Origin: Proteobacteria bacterium UBA981
GTDB taxonomy: Bacteria; Pseudomonadota; Gammaproteobacteria; Ga0077536
Direction: 5' to 3'
Length of the DNA: 64,000 nucleotides
Assembly: GCA_002292285.1 (NCBI GenBank)
Contig: DBBP01000008.1
Span: forward strand, 383,874-447,873
Shown: positions 34,319-43,280 of the stretch, one piece after another
Position numbering within the stretch: position 1 is the first letter of the stretch
Layout of the letters: each line of letters starts with the position of its first letter
The notes under the pieces: generated by a model
Told to the model about the DNA's origin: nothing
Seen by the model: the letters and a program-made list of their open reading frames with translations, nothing else
The model's database searches: none
Translations under genes and position numbers: made by a program

Positions 34319-35335
34319 TCAGGCGTGAATGGCGCTCACGAGGTCATTCCAGTGTTCGAAGTTACCGTCTCCTCCCATGGCCATGTACAGCGACACGCGA
34401 TCGAGCACCCCGTCGTAGCGGGCCCGCATGCGCTGTCCCACCTCTGAAGGTTTCCCGATGATGGCAATGTGATCGAGCAAATCTTCCGGAATGGCAGCCG
34501 CCATTTCTTTCATCTTTCCTTCGCGCATCAGGCCGTTGAGCTGCTTGGGTAAATCGCCGTAACCGTGATACTCGAGGACCGCGGCGTAGCTTGGCGTGGA
34601 GCCATAAAACGACGCCTGGCCGCGCACGACTTGCTCCATCTGATCGATTTCGGCCTGGCTGTCGCCGGTGATGACGAAGACCGGCGAATAGAGTTCCAAA
34701 TCGTTAACGTCACGCCCGCCAACACGCGCACCTTCGGCCAGCGCCGGCTTCACAACGTCAGTCAAATACCCGGCCGAGTGCATCGGGTGGACATGGAAAC
34801 CGTCTGCAACCTCGCCTGCCGCCCGGCACATCCGGGGGTTAACACCGGCCAGGTAGATTGGAATATGCGGATGGTCAATTGGTCCGGGTGAAAAGAATGG
34901 GTTCATTAGTTTGAATTTGTAGAACGGCCCGTCGTACTGCGGGCGCGTACCATTCTGATAGGTGTCCCAAATCGCTCGCACACAACGGATGTAGTCCGTG
35001 ACGCGCGCCGCCGGGTGGTCGAATGGCATCGAGAAACGTCGTTCGATATGGGCACGAACCTGGGTGCCCAGACCAAGATGGAAGCGCCCGTTTGAATCAC
35101 GCTGCAGGTCCCAGGCGATTTGCGCCATGGAAAATGGTGAGCGCGCGAATGCGACGGCAATGTTCGTACCGATGTTCAATCGCTCGGTCGCCGCGGCAGC
35201 ATGTGCCAGCGGCAAAAAGGCGTCGCTCATGGCCTCGAAGGTCCACACACAATCGAAGCCGAGCCGCTCGAACTCACGCGCCTGTTCAGTGATTTTCGCT
35301 GGCGCCGCCGCTGGCATCAGAGTGTCTATCTTCAT
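34319..35335 (-). CDS. LLM-class F420-dependent (luciferase-like) oxidoreductase
   Basis: 338 residues of the bacterial-luciferase-like TIM-barrel family. Matches the TIGR03617-type subgroup: MKIDTLMPAAAPAKITEQ at the first strand, FDCVWTFEAMSDAF, RLNIGTNIAVAFARSPFSMA, and HIPIYLAGVNPRMCRAAGEVADGFHVHP, a typical phosphate/cofactor loop for FMN or F420. It probably oxidises or reduces an unknown small organic substrate. It converges on the PPOX-class gene across a hairpin. Whether F420 or FMN is used cannot be told from the protein alone. Confidence 0.8.
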   Translation of the reverse strand: MKIDTLMPAAAPAKITEQAREFERLGFDCVWTFEAMSDAFLPLAHAAAATERLNIGTNIAVAFARSPFSMAQIAWDLQRDSNGRFHLGLGTQVRAHIERRFSMPFDHPAARVTDYIRCVRAIWDTYQNGTRPQYDGPFYKFKLMNPFFSPGPIDHPHIPIYLAGVNPRMCRAAGEVADGFHVHPMHSAGYLTDVVKPALAEGARVGGRDVNDLELYSPVFVITGDSQAEIDQMEQVVRGQASFYGSTPSYAAVLEYHGYGDLPKQLNGLMREGKMKEMAAAIPEDLLDHIAIIGKPSEVGQRMRARYDGVLDRVSLYMAMGGDGNFEHWNDLVSAIHA

Positions 35336-35497
35336 GATCTGCTCCTTGCAGGTAATTTATCGGCGCCGGGACCATCTGAACCGATGGCACGGCCGCCGCG
35401 AGTTTTCGTTATCGGCACCTAGCCTTCAGCACCTGAAGGTTCGGCGAATCAGCACAGCGTCATCGTTCGACGGCGATGTCGAACCCGCCGGCGCGCC

Positions 35498-36574
35498 CTA
35501 ATTTTCCGACCCACCCACGACCGGATAAGCCTGGGCGCGCCAGCGCAACATGCCACCGCTCAAATTAGCGACGTCTGTCACCCCGGCACGTTTCAGCAAC
35601 ACAGTGGCCTGCGCGGAACGACCGCCGGCGCGACACACCGAGACAATGGGCTTGTCACGCGGTACTTCCTCGACGCGCTCCGAGAGTTCGCCAAGCGGCA
35701 GCAGTAACGAACCCTCGATATGCCCTAGCGGCCCATCAAATTCAGCGGGCTCGCGGACGTCCAGCACTGTCAACTGCGCGCGATGCTCGTCCAGCCAGAG
35801 GGCATCGATCTCCCAGACGCCGGCGAAAGTATAAGTCAGTGGTGCCCAGCTGGGTTCGTCATCCGGCAGGGTGCCATCGACGGGTTCCCCGCAGCGCAAA
35901 TTAGCCGGCACCGCGACGTCGATTTTTCTCGGATGTGCGAGCCCCAGATTGTCCATGTAGCCGCGAAAATCCGCCTCACTGATATCCCCGCCAAGCCGTG
36001 GATTGAAGCTCTTCTCTTCGGCAACGCTGGTAACCGTCAATCCGTTGTAATCATGGCCTGGATACAAACGGGTCGTTTCCGGGAGTGAGAAAATCTGACT
36101 TTTCACCGACCGATAGAGGTCCCCGGCGCTACCTTGCTGAAAATCAGTGCGGCCGCAGCCTCGTATCAGTAGTGCATCGCCGGTAAAGGCCATGCTTTCG
36201 TCATCCAGCACATAGGTCAAACAGCCATCCGTGTGGCCCGGGGTTTCGCGAACTTCTACAAAATATTTCCCGAAGTGGATCGTGTCACCGTTTTTCAACA
36301 GACGATCAGCCCCGACAATTCCGGATTTATGTGAGACGCCAATTTGCGCGCCGACGCGTTGCCGCAACAACCATGCACTGGTGACATGATCGGCGTGGCA
36401 ATGGGTATCAAGCACCGTTTTTAGTGTCAGTCCGAGTTCGTTCAGCAAGGCAATATCCCGGCGCGCCTGTTCAAACACCGGATCAATAAGCAGTGCTTCA
36501 CCTTGCTCGCTATCACCCAGCAAATACGTATAGGTTGACGATTCCTGATCAAATAGCTGTCTGAAGATTCTCAT
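35498..36574 (-). CDS. Persulfide dioxygenase-rhodanese fusion (ETHE1-like)
   Basis: 358 residues from the ATG at 36574 (GAGG site 7 nt upstream; a GTG four codons earlier also opens the frame). Residues 1-240 are a metallo-beta-lactamase domain: iron ligands H58, H60, D62 and H63 in THCHADHV, H114 in TPGHTDG, D133 in FTGDALL and H174 in YPGHDYNG, matching ETHE1/persulfide dioxygenase. Residues ~260-358 are a rhodanese domain with catalytic C314 in VCRAGGRSA. The fused protein converts glutathione persulfide to sulfite and can relay sulfane sulfur (thiosulfate formation), i.e. H2S detoxification. It is a free-standing gene here. Confidence 0.9.
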   Translation of the reverse strand: MRIFRQLFDQESSTYTYLLGDSEQGEALLIDPVFEQARRDIALLNELGLTLKTVLDTHCHADHVTSAWLLRQRVGAQIGVSHKSGIVGADRLLKNGDTIHFGKYFVEVRETPGHTDGCLTYVLDDESMAFTGDALLIRGCGRTDFQQGSAGDLYRSVKSQIFSLPETTRLYPGHDYNGLTVTSVAEEKSFNPRLGGDISEADFRGYMDNLGLAHPRKIDVAVPANLRCGEPVDGTLPDDEPSWAPLTYTFAGVWEIDALWLDEHRAQLTVLDVREPAEFDGPLGHIEGSLLLPLGELSERVEEVPRDKPIVSVCRAGGRSAQATVLLKRAGVTDVANLSGGMLRWRAQAYPVVGGSEN

Positions 36575-36693
36575 AGGCTGCCTCACGGATGGCTCGCGAT
36601 AGGGCTGATCCGCTCAATTGATTAAGGAGACGAAGTCTAGAACATCGACCACCGAGGTGGAATGTATCCGAGCCCGCCGGGGCTGACTAACTG

Positions 36694-37338
36694 CTAAGCG
36701 AATTCAATGGCAAGAACGTCAGCCAAGTCATTAATAGCTTGGGCTTCATTGAGGACCTTAATGGTGGTCATCCCCATCGCTCGAGCAGGTTTAAGGTTGA
36801 TGCCGAGGTCATCCAGATACACGATCCGCGCGGCGTCGACATTCAAACGTTCGCAAGCCATTGCGTAGATAGCCGGATCGGGCTTGCGAATGCCCTCTTT
36901 GCTGGATTCGATGACGAGGTCGAAAAGCGTCATCACCGCAGCAACATCGCTGGCCTGGCGAGCGTTTGCAGACATGCCGGAGCCGGAACCTGCGTTGGCA
37001 TTATTAGTCAGGCATGCAACCTGGTAATCCTGCTTGCAGCGACGCAGCACTTCGACCATACGTGGCCGCACGTCGCCACCCAACAACCCCATCACATCAC
37101 GTCCCGGGATGGGGTGTCCGGCGGCGGTGGTCTCAGCGAGAAACTGGCGGTCGAATTCGTCGGCATCGATGCGACTCGATTCGAAGCGGGCCCAGGCATT
37201 GTCCTGGTGGTTCACCGCGTTCACGCTGCGAATGAAATCGTTGGTAATACCGCGCTCAGCCTCGTAACGGTTAAATGCGTCGAACGGCGAGCTGGTTAGC
37301 ACGCCGCCGAAATCCCACAAGATTGCACTAAAACTCAT
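36694..37338 (-). CDS. HAD-family hydrolase (phosphatase-like)
   Basis: 214 residues from the ATG at 37338, chosen for the GGGAG site 4-5 nt upstream. HAD motifs: nucleophile in ILWDFGGVLTSS (D as in DxG rather than DxD), VACLTNNANAG (motif II Thr), EGIRKPDPAIYAMA (motif III Lys) and VYLDDLGINL (motif IV Asp pair). Size and sequence resemble the HAD-IA group around glucose-1-phosphatase/epoxide-hydrolase N-terminal phosphatases. Substrate unknown. It is divergent from the MoxR gene across a 286-bp gap in which I see no further gene. Confidence 0.88.
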   Translation of the reverse strand: MSFSAILWDFGGVLTSSPFDAFNRYEAERGITNDFIRSVNAVNHQDNAWARFESSRIDADEFDRQFLAETTAAGHPIPGRDVMGLLGGDVRPRMVEVLRRCKQDYQVACLTNNANAGSGSGMSANARQASDVAAVMTLFDLVIESSKEGIRKPDPAIYAMACERLNVDAARIVYLDDLGINLKPARAMGMTTIKVLNEAQAINDLADVLAIEFA

Positions 37339-37624
37339 GCTGCTCCCTGATTGTGCTGGTGACTGATTGGAGGCCGCGTATTCTGGCAGATTCAATGCCC
37401 GCCGTGGCCGATAATCTGGCGGCACTGCCGCGACGCCGTTGGAGCGGCAGCGAGCCGGGCAAGATGCAGATGCCGGCGGACCTGAATGTCGGCGCCAGTG
37501 CGGTTATCATGCCTCGCCAGACACTAGCCAGCAGCACGGCTCGCTTGTATCCGACTTCGCACCGCGTTCGTGTGGCGCGGTTTTGGCGCGTGCTCTGACA
37601 GCTTTTCAAAAGGATCTCTTCTAC

Positions 37625-38572
37625 GTGAGTGCAGCACAACAATCACCCGCCCGACAGGGCATTACCGACATGCTGGCCGGACTCGGCAACTCGGGATACA
37701 TCGCAAGCGAGGCCATCGCCACGGTCGTTTATCTCGCCCAGGCGCTATCCAAGCCTGTCCTGGTCGAAGGTCCGCCGGGCGTCGGCAAAACAGAACTGGC
37801 CTACGCAGCCTCGCAATTGCTTGAAAAACCACTCATTCGACTGCAGTGCTACGAGGGACTTGACGAGGCAAAGGCCCTCTACGAATGGAAGTACGGTAAG
37901 CAATTGCTGTACACCCAGGTGCTCAAAGAAAAGCTCGGTGACCTGATGGCCGGCACCCAGGGGTTGCGCGAATCGATCGACCGCCTGCATGAATTTGACG
38001 ATACCTTTTTCAACGAGGAATTCCTCGAACCTCGCCCGTTACTCAAAGCGCTGTGGGCCGAAAATGGCGCGGTGTTGCTGATCGATGAAATCGATAAGTC
38101 TGATCAGGAATTCGAGGCCTTCCTGCTCGAATTGCTACAGGACTATCAAATTTCGATTCCAGAGATAGGGACGGTGAAAGCGAAAATCCCACCGCTGGTA
38201 TTTCTGACCTCCAACAATACGCGCGAAATTGGCGATGCTCTAAAGCGTCGTTGTTTGCACCTGTATATTCCCTTCCCGGACAGCAAGCTCGAACAGAGCA
38301 TCATCGAATCACGAGTGCCAGAGTTAGAGCAGCGTTTGCGCCAACAGCTCGTAGCGTTCGTGCAATCTTTGCGTGGGCTCGATCTGAAGAAAGTCCCGGC
38401 CGTTAGTGAAACCATCGACTGGGCACGCACGTTGCTGCTCTTGCACGCGCCGGAGCTCGACAACCAGTTGGTGCGTTCCACGCTAAATGTGCTGCTCAAG
38501 TTTCAAGACGATATCGAGCATGTCGACGCCGAAATTCCGGCCTTAACGCGGGCTGCCAACAAGCACGGCTGA
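37625..38572 (+). CDS. MoxR-family AAA+ ATPase
   Basis: 315 residues from a GTG at 37625 with AAAGGA about 10 nt upstream; the frame is open earlier to 37439 but those codons do not resemble the family. Walker A is EGPPGVGKTE (G49-T56), Walker B is VLLIDEID (about 150-156), and a sensor-1 Asn occurs in FLTSNNTREIG. MoxR ATPases act as chaperones that insert cofactors or assemble complexes, usually with a VWA partner. It is followed after 7 bp by a VWA gene, so the pair is one operon. The client protein is not evident, though the membrane kinase downstream is a candidate. Confidence 0.92.
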   Translation: MSAAQQSPARQGITDMLAGLGNSGYIASEAIATVVYLAQALSKPVLVEGPPGVGKTELAYAASQLLEKPLIRLQCYEGLDEAKALYEWKYGKQLLYTQVLKEKLGDLMAGTQGLRESIDRLHEFDDTFFNEEFLEPRPLLKALWAENGAVLLIDEIDKSDQEFEAFLLELLQDYQISIPEIGTVKAKIPPLVFLTSNNTREIGDALKRRCLHLYIPFPDSKLEQSIIESRVPELEQRLRQQLVAFVQSLRGLDLKKVPAVSETIDWARTLLLLHAPELDNQLVRSTLNVLLKFQDDIEHVDAEIPALTRAANKHG

Positions 38573-38579
38573 GATTGCG

Positions 38580-39968
38580 ATGACACAAGTTTTGAGCAAC
38601 TTCATCAAGGCATTGCGCGCCGCGGATGTGCGTGTCTCGACTGCCGAGACGATCGATGCAGCAGGCGCACTCGAGATGGTGGGCTTCGATGAACGTCCAC
38701 TGCTAAAGCATGCGCTGTCCCAGGTGCTCGCCAAAAGTGTTGACGACAAGCAACGCTTTGACGACTGCTTCGAGACGTTCTTCAGTCCGATAGAGGTCGG
38801 TGACAACGGTCAGGCTGATGCCGGGACGCCAACCGGTAATGAGTCGGATTTCGATAATTCCGGTGACGGTGGCACGCCGGGCGATGGTGGCGCGCCGGGT
38901 GGCGGTGGTGATGACGACAGTCTTATGGCACTGCTGGAACGTGGCGACGCCGCCGCACTGCAGCAGGCGATGGCCAACGCCGCGCGCGAAGTGCAACTCC
39001 AGAACATCCGCATATTTACCCAGCGCGGAATGTATATGCGGCGCATTCTGGAGAACATGGGAATCGAAGCGTTTGACGATGCGCTCTATCAAACAGTCAA
39101 AGCCGATGACAATGACCCGCGCGGAGAAGGCCTCAGACAACTCAAGGCACGCTTGATCGAAGACGTCGCTGAATTGGTCGACAAGCAAATGCTGCTGTAT
39201 ACCGCCAATTCCGGCCAGCGTTTGCGTGAAGAAGTGCTGCAAAAAACTCCACTCGGACGGGTTGAGATGCGCGATTTCAAGGTCATGCATGAATTGGTCC
39301 GCAAGCTGGCAAAACGGCTCGTTTCCCTGCATTCGCGCCGCCGTAGCGTGTCACGCCGTGGCCAGCTCGACGTTCGCCAGACCATTCGGCGCAATATCGA
39401 ATACGACGGATTGATGTTCGACACGGTGTGGAAACGCGTTCGCGTTGACCGCCCTAAAGTGATTGCAGTGTGTGACGTGTCGGGCTCAGTTGCTCAGGTC
39501 GCACGCTTCCTGCTGCTGTTCTTGTACTCGGTTAGCGAGGTCATCCCGAAAGTTCGCGCTTTCGCATTCTCCAATCAACTTGGTGAGGTCACGGATTTGT
39601 TCAAATCGCTCCCGGTCGAACAAGCCCTGACCGAAACCCTGAACACCTGGGGCATGGGTTCAACGGATTACGGTGGCGCGCTATCAGAACTAGAGCGTTT
39701 AACCATCGATGACATCGATCACCGTACGACCGTGCTGATGCTCGGCGATGCGCGTTCTAACTACGGCGATCCAGGCGACCGCGCATTGCGTCGGATCCAT
39801 AACCGGGCGCGCCGGGTGTTGTGGTTGAACCCGGAACCGCGCCCGTTCTGGAACAGTGGTGATTCCGAGATGCAGAAACTCGGCTCATGTTGTGACCGGG
39901 TCGAGCCGTGTCGCACACTGCGCCATCTCGAACAGGTCATCAGCGAAATCGCCCGCACGGCGATTTAG
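38580..39968 (+). CDS. VWA-domain protein (CoxE-like) partner of MoxR
   Basis: 462 residues. Helical N-half (residues 1-70), a Gly/Asp-rich linker (80-113, DGGTPGDGGAPGGGGDDD), a second helical section and a C-terminal von Willebrand A domain with MIDAS residues D299, S301, S303 in CDVSGSV. The CoxE-like family works with MoxR ATPases in maturation of enzymes such as CO dehydrogenase; here no such enzyme is near. It starts 7 bp after the MoxR gene. Acidic glycine linker is a sign of flexible tethering. Function as MoxR co-chaperone is well supported by family; client unknown. Confidence 0.88.
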   Translation: MTQVLSNFIKALRAADVRVSTAETIDAAGALEMVGFDERPLLKHALSQVLAKSVDDKQRFDDCFETFFSPIEVGDNGQADAGTPTGNESDFDNSGDGGTPGDGGAPGGGGDDDSLMALLERGDAAALQQAMANAAREVQLQNIRIFTQRGMYMRRILENMGIEAFDDALYQTVKADDNDPRGEGLRQLKARLIEDVAELVDKQMLLYTANSGQRLREEVLQKTPLGRVEMRDFKVMHELVRKLAKRLVSLHSRRRSVSRRGQLDVRQTIRRNIEYDGLMFDTVWKRVRVDRPKVIAVCDVSGSVAQVARFLLLFLYSVSEVIPKVRAFAFSNQLGEVTDLFKSLPVEQALTETLNTWGMGSTDYGGALSELERLTIDDIDHRTTVLMLGDARSNYGDPGDRALRRIHNRARRVLWLNPEPRPFWNSGDSEMQKLGSCCDRVEPCRTLRHLEQVISEIARTAI

Positions 39969-40136
39969 GCGGCCGCCGAGACGATCTCCACGCCCATCGC
40001 CCCGTATTGCGTGCATCTCAGGGCTGCCGTATCTTCAGTACCACGACCTATCCTGTCTGGGAGACGAACTGCCGACCGCGTCGATTGTGTGCCTGATCGT
40101 TAGAGGACGCCTCCGCCGCCACTGGGCAAACCTGCC

Positions 40137-42539
40137 GTGCCGAAACCCGAACTAATTCGCAATGCTTTGCAGCCGGGCCAACGCGTGTTGTGGTACGAGA
40201 TTGTGCGCACACTCGGCCAGGGTGGTTTCGGCATCACCTACGTCGCGAACGATACCAACCTGCAACAGGAAGTCGCGCTGAAAGAATTCCTGCCGACCGA
40301 GCTTGCGATCCGCGTCGACGGCCTCGAGGTTCAGCCAGTGTCTTCAACTCAGGCGCAGAACTTCGCCTGGGGACTGGACAAATTCATGGTCGAGGCGCGA
40401 ACTCTCGCCCGCTTCGATCACCCGAATATCGTCAAGGTCTACAGCGTTTTCGAGGCGAACAATACTGCTTATATGGTGATGCGCTACGAACAGGGCATGA
40501 GTTTGGGCGCCATCTTCAATAAGCGAAAGACCCTGCCGGAACGTCTCCTGCAACATCTCGTTCACCCGATCCTCGACGGGCTGGAAGAAGTTCACAACGG
40601 TGGCTTCGTCCATCGCGACATTAAGCCGGACAACATTTACTTACGTCAGGACGGTTCGCCGGTGCTGCTGGATTTTGGCTCCGCACGAGTCACTGTCGGT
40701 GCCGAAACTCGGGCAATGACTTCGCTGGTATCGCCCGGCTTCGCCCCTTTTGAACAGTATGTGACCGGCAGCGACAAACAGGGACCGTGGTCCGATATCT
40801 ACAGCCTGGGAGCAACACTCTATCGCGGGATCAGCGGCGTTCAGCCGCAGGACGCAACGAATCGCGGTGAGGCGCTCAGCTATACCGGTAACGACGTGTT
40901 TATCTCCGCGCTCGAAGTCGGACGCGGACGCTACTCGGAACCTTTTCTGCGGGCCGTGGACGCTGCGTTGTGTTTTCGCTACGACGAGCGACCGCAAACG
41001 GTTGCCGAATGGCGCGCGATGTTCAAGGCCAAAAAACGCTCGCGTGGCCAGCGTCGCGCTACAGCGGAAAAAGTCTCACCGCCTGAGGTTGCCGTGTCCG
41101 AGTTTGAGGTGACCGAGGGAATCGGCAAACCAGTCGCACAAATCGCCGAACCCGGCGCAAATGTCGCGCCGCAGGCGCTGGCCGAGAGCGCTGCGATCGA
41201 ACCGTCTAGCGGGCCCCGCCAGCGTGGGCGGATAATGATCGTAGTCGGTGTCGTTTTCGCCTTAGCCCTCGGCGCCGCTTACCTGCTGAGGCCGAATGAC
41301 TCCGGTGCCGCGGACACTACCGCGGTGCCAAACGCCGCGCCTCTGCCAGTGGCAGTTCCCGAAAGCGAGCCGGCAACAACGCCTGCCGATGCTACCGCCA
41401 CGCCAGCACCACAAGAACTTGCCCCGGACGTCATTGAGCCGCAGAACACCCCGGAGCCAGACATCGAAGAATTTGAAACGCTCGACGAAGCGACCGTACC
41501 GATGCCCGAACCTTCCATTGAGCCGACAACACCGCGAGCGCCCACAACAACGTCAAATAGCTCACTGGCAATTAAGGCAACGCCGCGTACAACGCCGCTC
41601 GGTGTCGCTCTCGAACCTCCCCGCGCGGTCAAAGTAGCCGCGAAAGCAAAGCACAATGACTGCAGTGTTCTCACAACGGCGCAGCTCTTGCCCGCGATGC
41701 GCGAACGCTCGACGGCGGCCTTTAAAGCCCATCTGTTCCGCGTCGCAGGCGTTGATATGATCGGCGCATCGAGTAGCGTCGCGCCTCATCTCGGCAGTTT
41801 GCAAAGCGCCACGGATGACTTTGCGAAAGAGTTGTCGCGAAGCAACGGCGCGAAAAATGGACAGTTGTTGCTAACGGCACCCGATATGCAGTTACTGGCT
41901 GAACGCAGCAATGAAAGCCTGAAACAACTTGGCCTGCTTGCCACCACCATCGTGCCAATGCAGTATTTACTCGCAGACCGACTCACGTTAACGACGCTTG
42001 ATTGGCGGCTCGGCAGCGCCACGCTGAACGGCGCCCCAGCTGTTTTTCGGGCACAGAACATCGCAGTCATCAATGCGCAACTAGGGGCGCTTCGCGGCGA
42101 CGTTCTGACTGCCCGACAGCTCAAACAAGCCCTGCTACGCATCATCCTGGCGGAAGATTTTCACGGCTCGGCGTTTGCCGTACTCAAACCTGGCGCGCGG
42201 CTTCTCGAGGCCGACGTGGTATTGAAATGGCAGAACGTGAAACCAGATATCGGCCCTGACGTCGCTCCGGATCGACTCTACATTTTTTCCAGCGACGGTG
42301 ACGGTGTCCTACTTCCGATGTCACAACGCTTAACTACTGATGCTTCGCTGGGCTACCACGAAAACGCCGTGCAGGATTACCAGAATACGGTGCTGCCATT
42401 ACTGCGCTCAGGCGCCGCCTCGAGTGCGTCTGATTGGTCTTGTGTCGCCGACGCATTGGCCGCGCGCTATCGAACTAACTGGCGAGACCTCGCGGCTAAC
42501 CATTCAGTCATGCCCACGTTTCGTTTGCCTGCCCGGTAA
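40137..42539 (+). CDS. Membrane-anchored serine/threonine protein kinase
   Basis: 800 residues, GTG start. Residues 17-300 are a Hanks-type kinase: P-loop LGQGGFGITY (G27-G32), K49 in VALKEF, catalytic HRDIKPDN (H159-N166), DFG at D179 and an activation segment with SPGFAPFEQY. A Lys/Arg tract (299-307) and linker precede one transmembrane segment at about 365-385. The outer part has a Pro/Thr/Ala-rich stretch (about 390-500) and a 290-residue C-terminal domain of no recognised family containing two cysteines. The kinase could sense an extracytoplasmic signal. It lies 168 bp after the VWA gene, whose MoxR/VWA pair may act on its substrates. Confidence 0.88.
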   Translation: MPKPELIRNALQPGQRVLWYEIVRTLGQGGFGITYVANDTNLQQEVALKEFLPTELAIRVDGLEVQPVSSTQAQNFAWGLDKFMVEARTLARFDHPNIVKVYSVFEANNTAYMVMRYEQGMSLGAIFNKRKTLPERLLQHLVHPILDGLEEVHNGGFVHRDIKPDNIYLRQDGSPVLLDFGSARVTVGAETRAMTSLVSPGFAPFEQYVTGSDKQGPWSDIYSLGATLYRGISGVQPQDATNRGEALSYTGNDVFISALEVGRGRYSEPFLRAVDAALCFRYDERPQTVAEWRAMFKAKKRSRGQRRATAEKVSPPEVAVSEFEVTEGIGKPVAQIAEPGANVAPQALAESAAIEPSSGPRQRGRIMIVVGVVFALALGAAYLLRPNDSGAADTTAVPNAAPLPVAVPESEPATTPADATATPAPQELAPDVIEPQNTPEPDIEEFETLDEATVPMPEPSIEPTTPRAPTTTSNSSLAIKATPRTTPLGVALEPPRAVKVAAKAKHNDCSVLTTAQLLPAMRERSTAAFKAHLFRVAGVDMIGASSSVAPHLGSLQSATDDFAKELSRSNGAKNGQLLLTAPDMQLLAERSNESLKQLGLLATTIVPMQYLLADRLTLTTLDWRLGSATLNGAPAVFRAQNIAVINAQLGALRGDVLTARQLKQALLRIILAEDFHGSAFAVLKPGARLLEADVVLKWQNVKPDIGPDVAPDRLYIFSSDGDGVLLPMSQRLTTDASLGYHENAVQDYQNTVLPLLRSGAASSASDWSCVADALAARYRTNWRDLAANHSVMPTFRLPAR

Positions 42540-42864
42540 TTTCACGGTTGCCTCCTTCCGCCGCGATGCCCCAGGCAGTGTATAACCGAGCCGGTATAAG
42601 ACGCGCACCAGGCCGAAAGAATGTCCGTTCTATCATCGTGACCGATGCGAGCGCCGCGATACCGACAATCCAAACCCTTCTGCGCCTGGCCGTTCAGTCG
42701 CGCTCTGCAGGCAGCTGAAATCTACGTTGCACGGCGTAACAAAACAGTTAACGAACGGTTGTGGCACGCTTAGTATAGGTATCGTAACGATGAGCACTGA
42801 GCAAACTCATTGCAGGGTCGCAGGAGCGGGCGTGCACCTCGATAAGCAACAACGGGAATAACGC
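42540..42864 (+). other. 325-bp intergenic region upstream of the F420-type gene
   Basis: No convincing gene is present. The best promoter candidate is TTAACG and TAGTAT 17 nt apart (next entry). A GGGA stretch precedes the ATG at 42865. The rest shows no recognisable hairpin or repeat. Confidence 0.4.
42748..42776 (+). promoter_or_regulatory. Possible sigma70-type promoter for the F420-type and carboxyltransferase genes
   Basis: TTAACG (42748-42753) and TAGTAT (42771-42776) are separated by 17 bp and lie 89 bp before the first gene. The match to consensus is only moderate, so this is a suggestion from spacing. Confidence 0.3.
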
Positions 42865-43278
42865 ATGGACATCAACGAGCTGAACAGTAAGGTAATCGCG
42901 GAGTTTCGCGCGAACGCAGGTAAGGTCGGCGGACAGTTCGAGGGTACGCCTCTGCTGTTATTGAGCACCGTCGGCGCCAAAAGCGGCGCAGAACGTCTGA
43001 ACCCGCTCGCCTACCTGGACGATGGCGAACGCCTGGTGATTATTGCGTCCTATGCCGGAGCCGAACAAAGTCCACCGTGGTATTTCAATTTGAGGAAGAA
43101 TCCTGAGGTTGGCGTCGAACTCGGCGGCGAGTCTTTCCGCGCGCGTGCGCAGATCATAGCGGAGCCTGAGCGCAGCGCACTATTCCAGGCAATGGTGGCA
43201 CAGTCGCCTGTATTCGCTGACTACCAGGCAAAAACAAAGCGTGCTATCCCAGTCATCACCCTAAGCCGGTTGGACTAG
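42865..43278 (+). CDS. Deazaflavin (F420)-dependent nitroreductase-family protein
   Basis: 137 residues of the Ddn-like split-barrel family: VIAEFRANAGKVGGQFEGTP at the start, LLLSTVGAKSGAERLNPLAY, VIIASYAGAEQSPPWYFNLR and NPEVGVELGG. Named members in actinobacteria are F420H2-dependent reductases such as Ddn. A proteobacterial host would need F420 or use another flavin. It is two bases upstream of the carboxyltransferase gene, so both are in one transcript. Confidence 0.85.
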   Translation: MDINELNSKVIAEFRANAGKVGGQFEGTPLLLLSTVGAKSGAERLNPLAYLDDGERLVIIASYAGAEQSPPWYFNLRKNPEVGVELGGESFRARAQIIAEPERSALFQAMVAQSPVFADYQAKTKRAIPVITLSRLD

Positions 43279-43280
43279 TC

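Noticed and set aside
38703..39332. 209-residue minus-strand frame opposite the VWA gene
   Set aside because: Shadow frame; the plus strand has MIDAS residues and tight spacing with MoxR.
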